Shown: positions 1 through 8,085, numbered from the stretch's first letter. The stretch: 16,189 nucleotides of DNA from Candidatus Humimicrobium oleiphilum (GCA_002304935.1 DBPS01000046.1:20060-36248), one strand, 5' to 3'. Translations and numbers: made by a program. The notes: generated by a model from the letters alone, not told the origin.

Positions 1-1683
1 GGGCATCCAAACAGATTTAAGGTTCCCGGCATAGAAGCCTCTACCGGATCTCTGGGCCAGGCTCTGGGGATTGCAGTCGGTTCTGCTTTAAATGCTAAAT
101 CTGAAAATAAACCATACAGAGTATTTTGCATAATGGGTGATGGAGAGCTGGATGAAGGCAGTGTCTGGGAAGCTGCAATGTCGGCATCTCATTATAAGCT
201 TGACAACATTATAGCAATCATCGATAGAAACAATCTGCAGATAGACGGACCGACTTCTGATGTTATGGAAATAGAACCATTAAGGGAAAAGTGGGAAGCA
301 TTTGGATGGAGCGTATTTTGTTGTGATGGGCATGATATGCAGGATATTGTATCAAAACTACATTTTGCCTATGAAGTTAAAGAAAAACCTGTAGCTATTA
401 TTGCGGATACTATCAAAGGAAAGGGTGTTAGCTTTGCCGAGAATAATTACAGATATCACGGTATTGCTCCCAAAGATGGCCTGGAAGGAAAAGAATCTTT
501 AAGAGAAGCTTTGGAAGATATAAACTGTAGTAGTTTTTCCATGGAAGATGCAAAGAAACTTCTTTGTAAAGTTTCCCGGTATCAGGAAAAAGTTGATGCA
601 CTGGTCAAAAAAAATATCCCTAAATTCTCTGCAGACTATTTCTGGAACAGAAGCAGTAAAATGAAAGCTGAGATGGTTCCCAACAGATTTGGCTTTGGTA
701 AAGGACTTGATTTTGTCGGAGAAGACAAAAGAGTCGTTGTGCTGGGAGCCGATATTACCGAATCCATTAAAATGAATTCCTTTTATCAGGAACACAAAGA
801 GAGAAAAAACAGGTTTTTTTCACTTGGAATAGCTGAACAGAATATAACAACTGTTGCAGCCGGACTGGCAAAGGAAGGAAAGATTCCTTTTATTGGCTCA
901 TACGGAGTATTTATTGCTGGAAGAAACTGGGACCAGATCAGGACAACTATTTGTTATAATAATTATAATGTAAAAATCATTGATGCCCATGGCGGAATAT
1001 CCGTTGGACCTGATGGCGGAACCCATCAGGCACTGGAAGATATTTCAAATTTGTATTACCTGCCGAATATGAAAATCCTGGTACCGGCTGATAGTATTGA
1101 AGCTGAAAAAGCTACAATCCTTATGAAAGATTTAAACGGCCCTGTTGCCATAAGGCTGGCAAGAGAAGCAACTCCACTTATTACCAGCCACGAAACCCCT
1201 TTTGAGTTTGGAAAAGCTAATATTATAAGGTATAGAGGAATTAAGGAAAATTTTACAGATGCCTTTGATTATAAGCTATCCTGTGATTATTCTTCTGAAA
1301 ATGAAGATCTGGCAATAATCGCCTCCGGACCTGTTTTATCAGAAGCTATGAGAGCAGCATATATTTTAAAGGAAGAATACAATGTTGAAACCAGAATAAT
1401 AAATAATCATACCGTTAAGCCAATGGATGAAGATGCTATTATAAAAGCAGTTAATGAAGTCGGAAAAATTATAACTATCGAGGAACATCAGGTAGGCGGC
1501 ATAGGCAATATTATTGCAGGAATAGCTGCAAAAAATCATAAAGTCAGTAAATTTTACAGATTTAAAATGATAGGGGTAAAAGACAGATTCGGTGAATCAG
1601 GGCAGCCATGGGAACTGATGAATATATTCGGATTAACAGCTGAATATCTGGCTGAAAGCAGTAGGGAATTTTTAGATCTATAA
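1..1683 (+). CDS. tkt: Transketolase, single chain, 5' end cut by window edge
   Basis: Transfers two-carbon ketol units between sugar phosphates in the non-oxidative pentose phosphate pathway; cytoplasmic and dependent on thiamine diphosphate (TPP). The frame is open from base 1, so the ATG at 133 is internal. Upstream codons read GHP, then STGSLGQALGIAVG. The TPP/metal motif starts at GDGELDEG (about 136-159) and ends at DRNN (about 223-234). A pyrimidine-binding domain follows from about 680, with the catalytic Glu in GIAEQN (about 829-846) and GGISVGPDGGTHQ. A C-terminal domain runs to the stop. Visible length is 560 residues; roughly 100 N-terminal residues are missing by family comparison. 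The STGSLGQ style resembles two-subunit transketolases, yet both halves are in one frame here. No terminator is visible after the stop. lipB follows after about 200 bases and is probably a separate unit. Confidence 0.93.
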   Translation, partial: GHPNRFKVPGIEASTGSLGQALGIAVGSALNAKSENKPYRVFCIMGDGELDEGSVWEAAMSASHYKLDNIIAIIDRNNLQIDGPTSDVMEIEPLREKWEAFGWSVFCCDGHDMQDIVSKLHFAYEVKEKPVAIIADTIKGKGVSFAENNYRYHGIAPKDGLEGKESLREALEDINCSSFSMEDAKKLLCKVSRYQEKVDALVKKNIPKFSADYFWNRSSKMKAEMVPNRFGFGKGLDFVGEDKRVVVLGADITESIKMNSFYQEHKERKNRFFSLGIAEQNITTVAAGLAKEGKIPFIGSYGVFIAGRNWDQIRTTICYNNYNVKIIDAHGGISVGPDGGTHQALEDISNLYYLPNMKILVPADSIEAEKATILMKDLNGPVAIRLAREATPLITSHETPFEFGKANIIRYRGIKENFTDAFDYKLSCDYSSENEDLAIIASGPVLSEAMRAAYILKEEYNVETRIINNHTVKPMDEDAIIKAVNEVGKIITIEEHQVGGIGNIIAGIAAKNHKVSKFYRFKMIGVKDRFGESGQPWELMNIFGLTAEYLAESSREFLDL

Positions 1684-1882
1684 AATAACATCTGATATTT
1701 TTCATAGGTTAATTATGAATAAAAAACTTTACTGGTCTCATTAATCAGGAATCTTCCATAATTTAATTTAAGATATCATATATGATCAAAATCCTGAGAT
1801 CAGATTCAGGACTTGAATTAATGCAGTTAATCATAAACAAATAGTTATAGATGTTCGTCTAATTTCATATCGGAAATTATAT

Positions 1883-2569
1883 TTGGAGGCAATTAAAATC
1901 GAAAACAAAATACTGGACATTACCGATCTGGGGATAATAGATTATGAAAAAGCATATAAAATCCAGCTTGAAAAGTTCGACAAAAGGCAGAAAGAAGAAA
2001 TAGCTGATACTTTACTTATCCTTGAACATCCGCCTGTGATAACTCTTGGAACAAGTGCAGATAGTGCAAATGTAATTGCTTCAAGCGAAGAACTTGCTTC
2101 CAAAAACATAAAAGTAATCAATACTGACAGGGGAGGAGATGTTACTTTTCATAATCCTGGCCAGATTATAGGTTATCTGATAATGGATTTAAAAAATCAT
2201 GAACGGGATGTAAAACTTCTTGTTTGGAAAATCGAAAATTTTATAATAAATATGCTTTTAAAAGAATATAAGATTAAATCTTCAAGAATAGAAAAACTGC
2301 GAGGCGTATGGGTGGGTAACTTTAAAATAGCAGCTCTGGGAATTTCAATAAAAAGATGGATTACTATGCACGGTTTTGCAATTAATGCAGATAATGATAT
2401 CGGAGGTTTTAATTTTATAATTCCATGTGGCATAAAGGATAAGAAAGTTACATCTATCAAAGAAATTACAAAAAAACCGATAGATAAAAATAAATTAAAG
2501 AAGAATATGGCATTTTATTTTGCGGAGGAATTCGGGTATTTTAAAAGCAATATAAATATGAATTTTTAA
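1883..2569 (+). CDS. lipB: Octanoyltransferase (lipoate biosynthesis)
   Basis: Moves octanoyl from acyl carrier protein to a lysine of lipoyl domains (for example H protein or 2-oxoacid dehydrogenase E2); cytoplasmic and first in the de novo lipoate pathway. The family core is present: HPPVITLG, RGGDVTFHNPGQ (residues 83-94, counting the TTG as residue 1), the lysine of KIAALG (Lys148) and the thioester cysteine in IPCG (Cys182). Length, about 228 residues, is normal. The start is doubtful. The only canonical candidate is TTG at 1883, but GGAGG (1885-1889) overlaps it. That GGAGG would suit an initiation codon a few bases later, where only ATT (1892) and ATC (1898) lie in frame. The frame is open upstream to a TGA at 1814, without ATG or GTG. 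lipA follows after 17 bases, so the pair is very likely co-transcribed. Confidence 0.92.
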   Translation: MEAIKIENKILDITDLGIIDYEKAYKIQLEKFDKRQKEEIADTLLILEHPPVITLGTSADSANVIASSEELASKNIKVINTDRGGDVTFHNPGQIIGYLIMDLKNHERDVKLLVWKIENFIINMLLKEYKIKSSRIEKLRGVWVGNFKIAALGISIKRWITMHGFAINADNDIGGFNFIIPCGIKDKKVTSIKEITKKPIDKNKLKKNMAFYFAEEFGYFKSNINMNF

Positions 2570-2586
2570 ACATGTTTTAATAAAAA

Positions 2587-3462
2587 ATGAAAAAAGAAGA
2601 AAAAATATTCGGGAAAAATAGCGACTGGTTAAAAATCAGGTACAGAAATACTAACGATACAATTAGAACTACTGAAATACTCAGAGAGCTGAATCTCAAT
2701 ACTGTGTGTGAAGAAGCTCTGTGTCCAAACAGGTGGGAATGTTTTTCAAAAAAGACAGCAACTTTTATGATACTGGGTAAAATCTGTACAAGGAATTGCA
2801 GATTCTGCAATGTTGAAGGAGGTATTCCGGAAAATCCAGACCCTTTGGAAGCAGTGATGGTTTCAGAAGCGGTAAAGAAACTTGGTCTTAAGCATGTAGT
2901 CATAACATCAGTTACAAGAGACGACCTTAAAGACGGGGGAGCCACATCATTTGCAGAAGCGATAATACAGATAAAAAAAATTGGAAAAGAAAATCCTGTG
3001 ACAATCGAAGTGCTTATCCCTGATTTCAAGGGCTCTATATCAGCTTTAAAAACAGTTATGGCTCAAAAACCGGATATACTAAATCATAATATGGAGACAG
3101 TTAAAGAGCTTTATCAAAAAGTAAGGCCTCAGGCTGATTATTACCGTTCTCTTGAGCTTCTGGCAAATGCAAAAAAAATCAATCCGAAAATAATAACAAA
3201 ATCAGGTATAATGGTCGGACTTGGCGAAAGAAAAGAAGAAATAATAAATCTTTTTGCAGATTTAAGAAAAACAGGTTGTGATTTTATTACAATTGGGCAG
3301 TATTTGTCACCTTCAAAAAATCATATTAAAGTCTCTGAATTTGTAAGTCCTGAGATATTTAATGAATATGAAAAAATATGCCGGAAAATGGGATTTAAAT
3401 TTGTTCAGTCTGCTCCTCTTGTAAGAAGCTCTTACCATGCTGCTGATTTTATTAAGCACTGA
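2587..3462 (+). CDS. lipA: Lipoyl synthase (radical SAM)
   Basis: Inserts two sulfur atoms into protein-bound octanoyl chains using S-adenosylmethionine and iron-sulfur clusters; acts directly after LipB. The auxiliary-cluster cysteines are Cys41, Cys46 and Cys52 (CEEALCPNRWEC). The radical SAM cysteines are Cys67, Cys71 and Cys74 (CTRNCRFC). The C-terminal RSS motif, whose serine ligates the auxiliary cluster, is at about residues 280-282. Length, 291, is typical. The ATG at 2587 gives the family-like N-terminus, but the 17-base gap after lipB has no clear Shine-Dalgarno sequence, so translation may depend on coupling to lipB. No lipoate-requiring enzyme is in the window. Confidence 0.96.
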   Translation: MKKEEKIFGKNSDWLKIRYRNTNDTIRTTEILRELNLNTVCEEALCPNRWECFSKKTATFMILGKICTRNCRFCNVEGGIPENPDPLEAVMVSEAVKKLGLKHVVITSVTRDDLKDGGATSFAEAIIQIKKIGKENPVTIEVLIPDFKGSISALKTVMAQKPDILNHNMETVKELYQKVRPQADYYRSLELLANAKKINPKIITKSGIMVGLGERKEEIINLFADLRKTGCDFITIGQYLSPSKNHIKVSEFVSPEIFNEYEKICRKMGFKFVQSAPLVRSSYHAADFIKH

Positions 3463-3564
3463 TTTTTTGCCATTTCTAAGTTTTTATATCCTATAAATCC
3501 AAAAAATAAAATATTTTAGCAATGTATTAAATAATTTTTTAAAATATTATTTAATAATATTAAA

Positions 3565-3606
3565 ATTTTTATCATTTAGATTGATTTAAATCTAAATGAT
3601 AAAAAT
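3565..3606. repeat. Perfect 18-bp inverted repeat, 6-base loop
   Basis: The left arm ATTTTTATCATTTAGATT (3565-3582) is the exact reverse complement of the right arm AATCTAAATGATAAAAAT (3589-3606), with loop GATTTA. Pairing stops on both outer sides. It lies 103 bases after lipA and about 95 bases before the first importer promoter candidate. It could form an mRNA hairpin ending lipBA, but no U-run of normal quality follows on either strand. It could equally be a protein-binding palindrome. Confidence 0.75.
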
Positions 3607-3689
3607 GCTTTCTTCCGAATATGTTTATTTGAAAAGACATAACTTTATTAGCTTTTTATTAAGAATTGATGTATAAATTAAACATAAAA

Positions 3690-3699
3690 TTTAAAATAT
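3690..3699 (-). promoter_or_regulatory. Candidate operator next to importer promoter
   Basis: A minus-strand copy of ATATTTTAAA ends one base before the TTGACA -35 box at 3701. The same 10-mer occurs inside the ROK regulator's own promoter and elsewhere in spacers of the sugar locus. Binding by the ROK protein is an inference from this distribution only. Confidence 0.3.
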
Positions 3700-3700
3700 T

Positions 3701-3729
3701 TTGACAACTTTCAGTTAGATAAGTAAAAT
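3701..3729 (+). promoter_or_regulatory. Sigma70-type promoter for the ABC importer
   Basis: TTGACA (3701-3706) is followed, after exactly 17 bases, by TAAAAT (3724-3729). The -35 is perfect and the -10 matches 5 of 6. Start of transcription would be near 3736, giving a leader of about 100 bases before the ATPase gene at 3838. Confidence 0.65.
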
Positions 3730-3772
3730 ACATAACATCATAATCTTTTTTTAATTAACATAAAATCATATA

Positions 3773-3799
3773 TTGACAGTAAAAAAATATTGTTATCAT
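3773..3799 (+). promoter_or_regulatory. Second promoter candidate, extended -10
   Basis: TTGACA (3773-3778) and TATCAT (3794-3799) are separated by 15 bases. The -10 is preceded by TG at 3791-3792 (TGTTATCAT), an extended -10 arrangement that tolerates imperfect spacing. The leader would be about 30 bases. It may act with or instead of the upstream promoter. Confidence 0.45.
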
Positions 3800-3837
3800 T
3801 TTCAAAAATATAAAGAAAGAAAAAGGATTAAAGAATT

Positions 3838-5331
3838 ATGTCGGATGAAGTAATTCTTAGTTTAAAAAATATCTCCAAAACTTTCCCTGGCGTACAGGCT
3901 CTTAATAAAATATCTTTTGATTTGAGAAAAGGTGAAATTCACTGTATATGTGGTGAAAATGGTGCAGGCAAATCCACGCTTATAAAAATAATATCAGGAG
4001 CCTATCAGCCTGACCCTGGCGGCAATATTGAATTTGAGGGAAATCCTGTTAATCTGACCCATCCTTCTGTCGCCATGAAACTTGGAATACAGACAATTTA
4101 TCAGGAACATACGATTTTTCCACATCTGAGCATTACTGAAAATATTTTTGTTGGTATGGAAATCACTAAAAACGGGATGATGCGTAAAGTAGAAATGAAG
4201 AAAAAAACAGCAGAAGTCCTTGAATATCTCCGAAGCGACTTAAAACCAGACCAGCTGGTAGATGAGTTATCGTCAGGTGAACAGAAAATTGTGGAGATAG
4301 CAAAAGCTTTGGTTCTGGAACGAAAAGTAATTATAATGGATGAGCCTACGTCATCTTTTTCAGCAAATGAAATCGATAACCTGCTGGAGATAATTAAAAA
4401 GATTCGTGAAAGAGGAATAGGAATAATTTATATTTCTCACCATCTTGAAGAAGTATTCAGAATAGCTGATAGGATAACTGTGTTAAGGGATGGATTACAT
4501 GTAATAACCTGCAATGCCAAAGACGTGGATGAACCCCAGTTAATTCGTTATATGGTCGGCCGTGATGCTTCAGCATTTTATCATAGAGATTTTTATCCAC
4601 TAGGAGAGACTGTCCTGAAAGTAGAAAATCTTTCGGGTAACGGCGTTCATGATATTTCATTTGAGGTCAGACGTGGTGAAATACTGGGATTTGCAGGAAT
4701 GGTTGGTTCCGGACGTTCTGAACTGATGACTCTTCTTTTCGGAGGGGCTGAAAAAACAGGCGGCAAGATTTATATCATGGGTAAAGAAGTGAATTTAAAA
4801 AGCCCAATTAATGCAATTAAAAATAAAATGTGTTATATCACTGAAGACAGGCAATACACAGGATTATTTTTAATTCATACAATAGCCCGTAACACTATTA
4901 TCGCCAATATGGCCAAAACCAGGAAGTTTCTGGTTAATCCAAGCAAAGAAATAAAGACCGGAAATACATTTATTGAAAGATTGGGAACCAAAGCACGGGA
5001 TTCCCGCATGCTTGCCATGAATCTGTCAGGAGGGAATCAGCAAAAAGTTGTTCTGGCAAAATGGTTTAATACGGAAGGGGAGATTTACATTTTTGATGAG
5101 CCGACCCGTGGAATCGATGTGGGTGCAAAGCAGGAAATCTATCAGATTATGATGAATCTTCTTAAAGAAGGAAAAGCAATAATAATGGTTTCTTCCGATA
5201 TGCCTGAAATGGTATCTATGAGTGATCGTGTCATGGTAATGAAAGCCGGACGTATTGCAGGAGAACTGAAAAGGGAAGAAGTTAGTGAAGAAAACATTCT
5301 TGAGTTATCAATAGGAGGTAAAAAGATATGA
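3838..5331 (+). CDS. Monosaccharide ABC importer, double ATPase subunit
   Basis: Energises uptake of a sugar or sugar-like molecule. It belongs to the RbsA/MglA/XylG class, in which one polypeptide carries both nucleotide-binding domains on the cytoplasmic face. Domain 1 has Walker A GENGAGKST (residues 39-47), signature LSSGEQ (144-149), Walker B IIMDEP (165-170) and the H-loop ISHH. Domain 2 has a Walker A with Arg for Lys, GMVGSGRS (287-294), as is normal for this class, signature LSGGNQQ (396-402) and Walker B FDEPTRGID. Length, 497, is typical. AAAGGA (3822-3827) serves the ATG at 3838. The stop overlaps the permease start (ATGA), so translation is coupled. Substrate cannot be read from this subunit. 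Context suggests the substrate of the downstream dehydrogenase/isomerase locus. Confidence 0.95.
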   Translation: MSDEVILSLKNISKTFPGVQALNKISFDLRKGEIHCICGENGAGKSTLIKIISGAYQPDPGGNIEFEGNPVNLTHPSVAMKLGIQTIYQEHTIFPHLSITENIFVGMEITKNGMMRKVEMKKKTAEVLEYLRSDLKPDQLVDELSSGEQKIVEIAKALVLERKVIIMDEPTSSFSANEIDNLLEIIKKIRERGIGIIYISHHLEEVFRIADRITVLRDGLHVITCNAKDVDEPQLIRYMVGRDASAFYHRDFYPLGETVLKVENLSGNGVHDISFEVRRGEILGFAGMVGSGRSELMTLLFGGAEKTGGKIYIMGKEVNLKSPINAIKNKMCYITEDRQYTGLFLIHTIARNTIIANMAKTRKFLVNPSKEIKTGNTFIERLGTKARDSRMLAMNLSGGNQQKVVLAKWFNTEGEIYIFDEPTRGIDVGAKQEIYQIMMNLLKEGKAIIMVSSDMPEMVSMSDRVMVMKAGRIAGELKREEVSEENILELSIGGKKI

Positions 5332-6392
5332 AAGAATCGCCTGTTCAGCAAGATAAAAAAAGAGTTTCATTATTTGGAAGAGGCGAAAATTCAACAGTTG
5401 TAATGATGCTGATATTTTTCTTTATAGCTATTATTTTAATTCAGCTGATTACAAGTGCAGTCTCTGGCAAAGTTGTTTACCCGTCTTTCATAAGCCCTGT
5501 CAATCTACTGAATATAATAATGCAGGTGGCTGCTGTCGGCATTATGGCTATGGGGATGACTGTTGTAATGGTCGGTGGAGGCATAGATCTTTCAGTGGGC
5601 ATGCTCACATCATTTGTTACAATATTTATTGCTAAAAGCATTATGCACTGGGGGATACCTTTGTGGGGTGCACTTATACTGGTAGTTATAATTGCTGTTG
5701 TCCTGGAAATGATAATGGGATATATAATTTCCCGATTCAGTGTAGAACCTTTCATTATTACATTAGGCGGTATGATTGCATTTCGTGGTATAGCACTGAT
5801 AATCTGTAATTCACAGGAAATAAGTACCCAGGGTGCTCTTGCAGTATTGAAGACAAACCTTATTGAAGGTGCAAAAGGGCCTTCAGGCCTTAACCTGACT
5901 TTCCCCATATATGTTGTTGTTTTCATAGTGATAACTGTAGCGATCTGGTGGCTGATGAAATATACTAAATATGGAAGAAGGGTATATGCAGTTGGAGCGA
6001 ACAGGAATGCAGCATATCTTGCCGGCATAGGCGTTCAAAATGTTGTAATGTCCACCTATGCTTTAAATGGTTTTCTTGTAGCTATAGCAGCTATTATGCT
6101 TCTGGCCCGTGTCAACACTGCAATAATTACTGTGGGCCAGAACCTTGAAATTGATGTAATCGCTGCAACAGTTGTCGGAGGTGTTGCAATGTCAGGAGGT
6201 AAAGGAAACATCTGGGGAACTTTTGTAGGAGCTATACTTCTTGGTTCTATTGCTAATGCCATGAACATACTTCGTCTTCAAAGCGAATGGCAGTTTGTTG
6301 CAAAAGGTGTTATTATAATTGTTGCTGTTACTGCCGGGGCAATTGTTCAGGCAAGACAGGCAAGAGCGCAATTTATGAGACAAATCAAATAA
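5328..6392 (+). CDS. Monosaccharide ABC importer permease (RbsC-like)
   Basis: Membrane channel subunit of the importer, likely a homodimer in the inner membrane. The 354-residue protein is strongly hydrophobic, with about eight to ten membrane segments after a charged cytoplasmic N-terminus (residues 1-22). The family motif GGGIDLSVG lies at residues 83-91. The cytoplasmic coupling segment YGRRVYAVGANRNAAYLAGI lies near residues 215-235, and VVGGVAMSGGKG follows. These place it in the branched permease family of ribose/xylose/galactose importers. The ATG overlaps the ATPase stop by four bases and has GGAGGT just upstream. A 161-base gap separates it from the binding protein. That gap holds only a small AT-rich hairpin (6434-6452) and a TATAAT at 6525-6530 without a matching -35. 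Confidence 0.94.
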   Translation: MKESPVQQDKKRVSLFGRGENSTVVMMLIFFFIAIILIQLITSAVSGKVVYPSFISPVNLLNIIMQVAAVGIMAMGMTVVMVGGGIDLSVGMLTSFVTIFIAKSIMHWGIPLWGALILVVIIAVVLEMIMGYIISRFSVEPFIITLGGMIAFRGIALIICNSQEISTQGALAVLKTNLIEGAKGPSGLNLTFPIYVVVFIVITVAIWWLMKYTKYGRRVYAVGANRNAAYLAGIGVQNVVMSTYALNGFLVAIAAIMLLARVNTAIITVGQNLEIDVIAATVVGGVAMSGGKGNIWGTFVGAILLGSIANAMNILRLQSEWQFVAKGVIIIVAVTAGAIVQARQARAQFMRQIK

Positions 6393-6553
6393 TTTTAAAT
6401 AATCAACAATATTCATAATGACTTTTAGAAATGAATTTTAAATCATAAAATTAATTATGCCCGGATATATCTGCTTCAACGGAAAACCGATTGCAAGCTT
6501 ATATATAAATAAAAACTTATCCCTTATAATTAAAAAAGAGGAGGAAAATCAAT

Positions 6554-7780
6554 ATGAAAAAAACATTATCTAAAATACTGATGTTATTATCTGTAATATC
6601 AGTATTGACTCTAATGATTGTTACCGGATGTGCTCAGGCTGCAACCGAGACAACAGCTGCTGCAACCGAGACAACAGCTGCTGCAGAAACAACAGCTGCT
6701 GCAGAGACAACAGCTGCTGCAGAAGAAGAAGTTGCAGAAGTTCAGGAATTAAGCATAGGTTTCTATGCTGATGGCGCAGATTCATATTACCAGGTAATGG
6801 TAGACACAATGAAAGCTTGTGCTGATCTTGATCCGGAATGTAACTGGACAATCGATTACAAAGTAGGCCAGAACACCGCTGCAGAACAATTGCAGGCAGT
6901 TGAGGACTTTATTACTGCAGGGTATGATGCTATTGTTGTAATCCAGAACTCTCCTGATACTACTTCAGAATGTATTGAAAAATGTAAAGCTGCAGGAATA
7001 CCTTACTTTGGTGCTGCCCACAGTTTTGCGTCTGCTGAAAACAGAACAGATGCAGCAGGTTCATGCTGCTACAACTTTGTAGAAGCAGGAGTATATGCTG
7101 GTGAAGATGCTATGAACAGAGGCGTTGAAAAAGTTATCATGATTGAAGGCCAGCTTGGTCAGGGTAGTGCTAGTGCTCAGACATTAGGTTTCTTAAAAGC
7201 ATATGAAGATGCTGGAAAGAGCCTTGGCGGAGTTACAGCTGAAGAATTAGCTGCAAATAAAACTGAAGCTAAGCAAGACGGCAGCCAGGAAATAGAAGTT
7301 CTGTTCTGGGCTTCCGGCGGATGGTTCTCAGATCCTGCACAGAAAGCAATGACAGACGCAATCACTTCTTTTGGCGCTGATGGTTTTGACGGTGCTTATG
7401 TTCAGAATGATCCTATGATGGAAGGCGTTCTGCTTGCAATGGAAGATGCTGGTATTAACTCTTCTGATTACTGGCTAGGCGCATCAAATGGTAGAGAAAT
7501 ATCATGGCAGTGGGTAAAAGACAAAGTCATCACAATGGATGTTAACCAGACAGCAGCTCTTGAAGGCGATACACTTTATCAGCAGGTTAAAGCCTTCTTT
7601 AAAGGTGAAGAATATAGAAAGTATGTTCACCCATATCTAACTCCTTACAATATTGATGATATCAATGATGTAGCTCTTGTTCCATTCTCAGATGTAGAGG
7701 CTTATATGGCTGGAAGAGCAGCTGGAGATTTTGTTTATGACATCAATGATCCAAAATTTGTAGACCAGGAGGGATATTAA
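6554..7780 (+). CDS. Sugar-binding lipoprotein of the ABC importer
   Basis: Captures the substrate outside the membrane and delivers it to the permease. The N-terminus is a lipoprotein signal: KK, a hydrophobic core, then IVTGC with lipidated Cys26. Residues 29-59 form a low-complexity Ala/Thr/Glu linker encoded by DNA repeats. From about residue 65 (SIGFYADGADSYYQ) the protein looks like the type I periplasmic sugar-binding fold, with GYDAIVVIQNSPDTT, KAAGIPYFG and AYVQNDPMMEGVLLAMEDAG. Length is 408, long because of the linker. GAGGAGG at 6539-6545 is a strong ribosome binding site for the ATG at 6554. It is the last gene of the importer unit and is followed by a terminator at 7878. TATAAT at 6525 could give it an extra short-leader transcript. 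The ligand is unknown; the neighbourhood suggests a sugar or anhydrosugar. Confidence 0.92.
   Translation: MKKTLSKILMLLSVISVLTLMIVTGCAQAATETTAAATETTAAAETTAAAETTAAAEEEVAEVQELSIGFYADGADSYYQVMVDTMKACADLDPECNWTIDYKVGQNTAAEQLQAVEDFITAGYDAIVVIQNSPDTTSECIEKCKAAGIPYFGAAHSFASAENRTDAAGSCCYNFVEAGVYAGEDAMNRGVEKVIMIEGQLGQGSASAQTLGFLKAYEDAGKSLGGVTAEELAANKTEAKQDGSQEIEVLFWASGGWFSDPAQKAMTDAITSFGADGFDGAYVQNDPMMEGVLLAMEDAGINSSDYWLGASNGREISWQWVKDKVITMDVNQTAALEGDTLYQQVKAFFKGEEYRKYVHPYLTPYNIDDINDVALVPFSDVEAYMAGRAAGDFVYDINDPKFVDQEGY
6638..6715 (+). repeat. In-frame tandem repeats encoding lipoprotein linker
   Basis: Two exact 21-base units (6638-6658 and 6659-6679; protein AATETTA) are followed by two 18-base units (6680-6697 and 6698-6715; AAETTA) that differ at one base. 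A partial fifth unit runs into a Glu stretch. All unit lengths are multiples of three, so copy-number change keeps the frame and only alters the tether between Cys26 and the binding domain. Confidence 0.9.
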
Positions 7781-7788
7781 TTTTATTG

Positions 7789-7806
7789 AATACTTTTAAA
7801 AGTATT
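7789..7806. repeat. Perfect 18-bp palindrome after the binding-protein gene
   Basis: AATACTTTTAAAAGTATT is its own reverse complement and starts eight bases after the binding-protein stop. A smaller hairpin (CCATC/GATGG, 7851-7869) and the intrinsic terminator follow. It may stabilise or process the mRNA 3' end, or be a dimer-binding DNA site. Confidence 0.6.
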
Positions 7807-7877
7807 GGTAAAAAAGATATTTACTGGTCGACAGGGATAAGAAATAAAACCCATCATATTACAAGATGGTAAAAATG

Positions 7878-7912
7878 AGGCGGGCATACGTAAAAGTATG
7901 TCCGCCTTTTTT
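7878..7912 (+). terminator. Rho-independent terminator of the importer operon
   Basis: AGGCGGGCATAC (7878-7889) pairs over 12 positions (one G-T) with GTATGTCCGCCT (7896-7907) around a six-base loop, and five further T residues complete the run to 7912. It ends the ATPase-permease-binding protein transcript 98 bases after the last stop. Confidence 0.9.
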
Positions 7913-8085
7913 AATATTATGGATGTGCGGATGTGTGCCTTAAATTTTTATGCTCTTTGAATTTTATATTTATATAATTTGAGAAAATAATTCTTACCCC
8001 TGATATAAACTGGCTGAGATTATTGTAAATAATAATATTTTATAATTGCTTTGGTTTTATAAAAAAACAAAAAAGTGAGGCTAAT
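7913..8085 (+). other. Upstream region of the first TIM-barrel gene
   Basis: No coding frame is visible in this 173-base AT-rich stretch. TATAAT occurs twice (within TATATAATTT near 7973, and at 8041-8046), but neither has a convincing -35 at 16-18 bases. GTGAGG just before the ATG at 8086 acts as ribosome binding site. A promoter is expected because a strong terminator lies upstream. Confidence 0.4.

Larger units (their letters stand above)
3463..3837 (+). other. AT-rich spacer between lipA and the ABC importer
   Basis: This 375-base stretch has no credible coding frame. It holds overlapping AT-only inverted repeats: 9-base arms TTAAATAAT/ATTATTTAA starting near 3528, and AATATTATT-T-AATAATATT at 3543-3561. 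It also holds the perfect 18-bp inverted repeat at 3565-3606, two promoter candidates (3701-3729 and 3773-3799) and two copies of the ATATTTTAAA motif on the minus strand (3538-3547 and 3690-3699). No GC-rich stem followed by a T-run is present, so the end of the lipBA transcript is not obvious. Probably a combined 3' end and control region. Confidence 0.6.

Noticed and set aside
1744..1811. TCAGGA / TCCTGA / TCAGGA elements and an ATCATATATGAT palindrome before lipB
   Set aside because: Arms are only six bases, loops are weak and no T-run follows. In AT-rich spacer these are expected by chance, and no promoter boxes are associated.
5477..6028. 183-codon open frame on the minus strand inside the permease gene
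   Set aside because: It is antisense to a well-supported membrane protein gene. It has no ribosome binding site or family motif, and its hydrophobic/proline pattern is what the complement of a permease produces.
6525..6530. TATAAT before the binding-lipoprotein gene as a separate promoter
   Set aside because: There is no acceptable -35 at 15-19 bases and no TG extension. Start would fall almost on the ribosome binding site. Mentioned only within the gene entries.
6621..6851. Leu/Gln-rich minus-strand open frame over the lipoprotein linker
   Set aside because: Its LLQQLL pattern is just the complement of the GCTGCA/ACAACA repeats on the plus strand.
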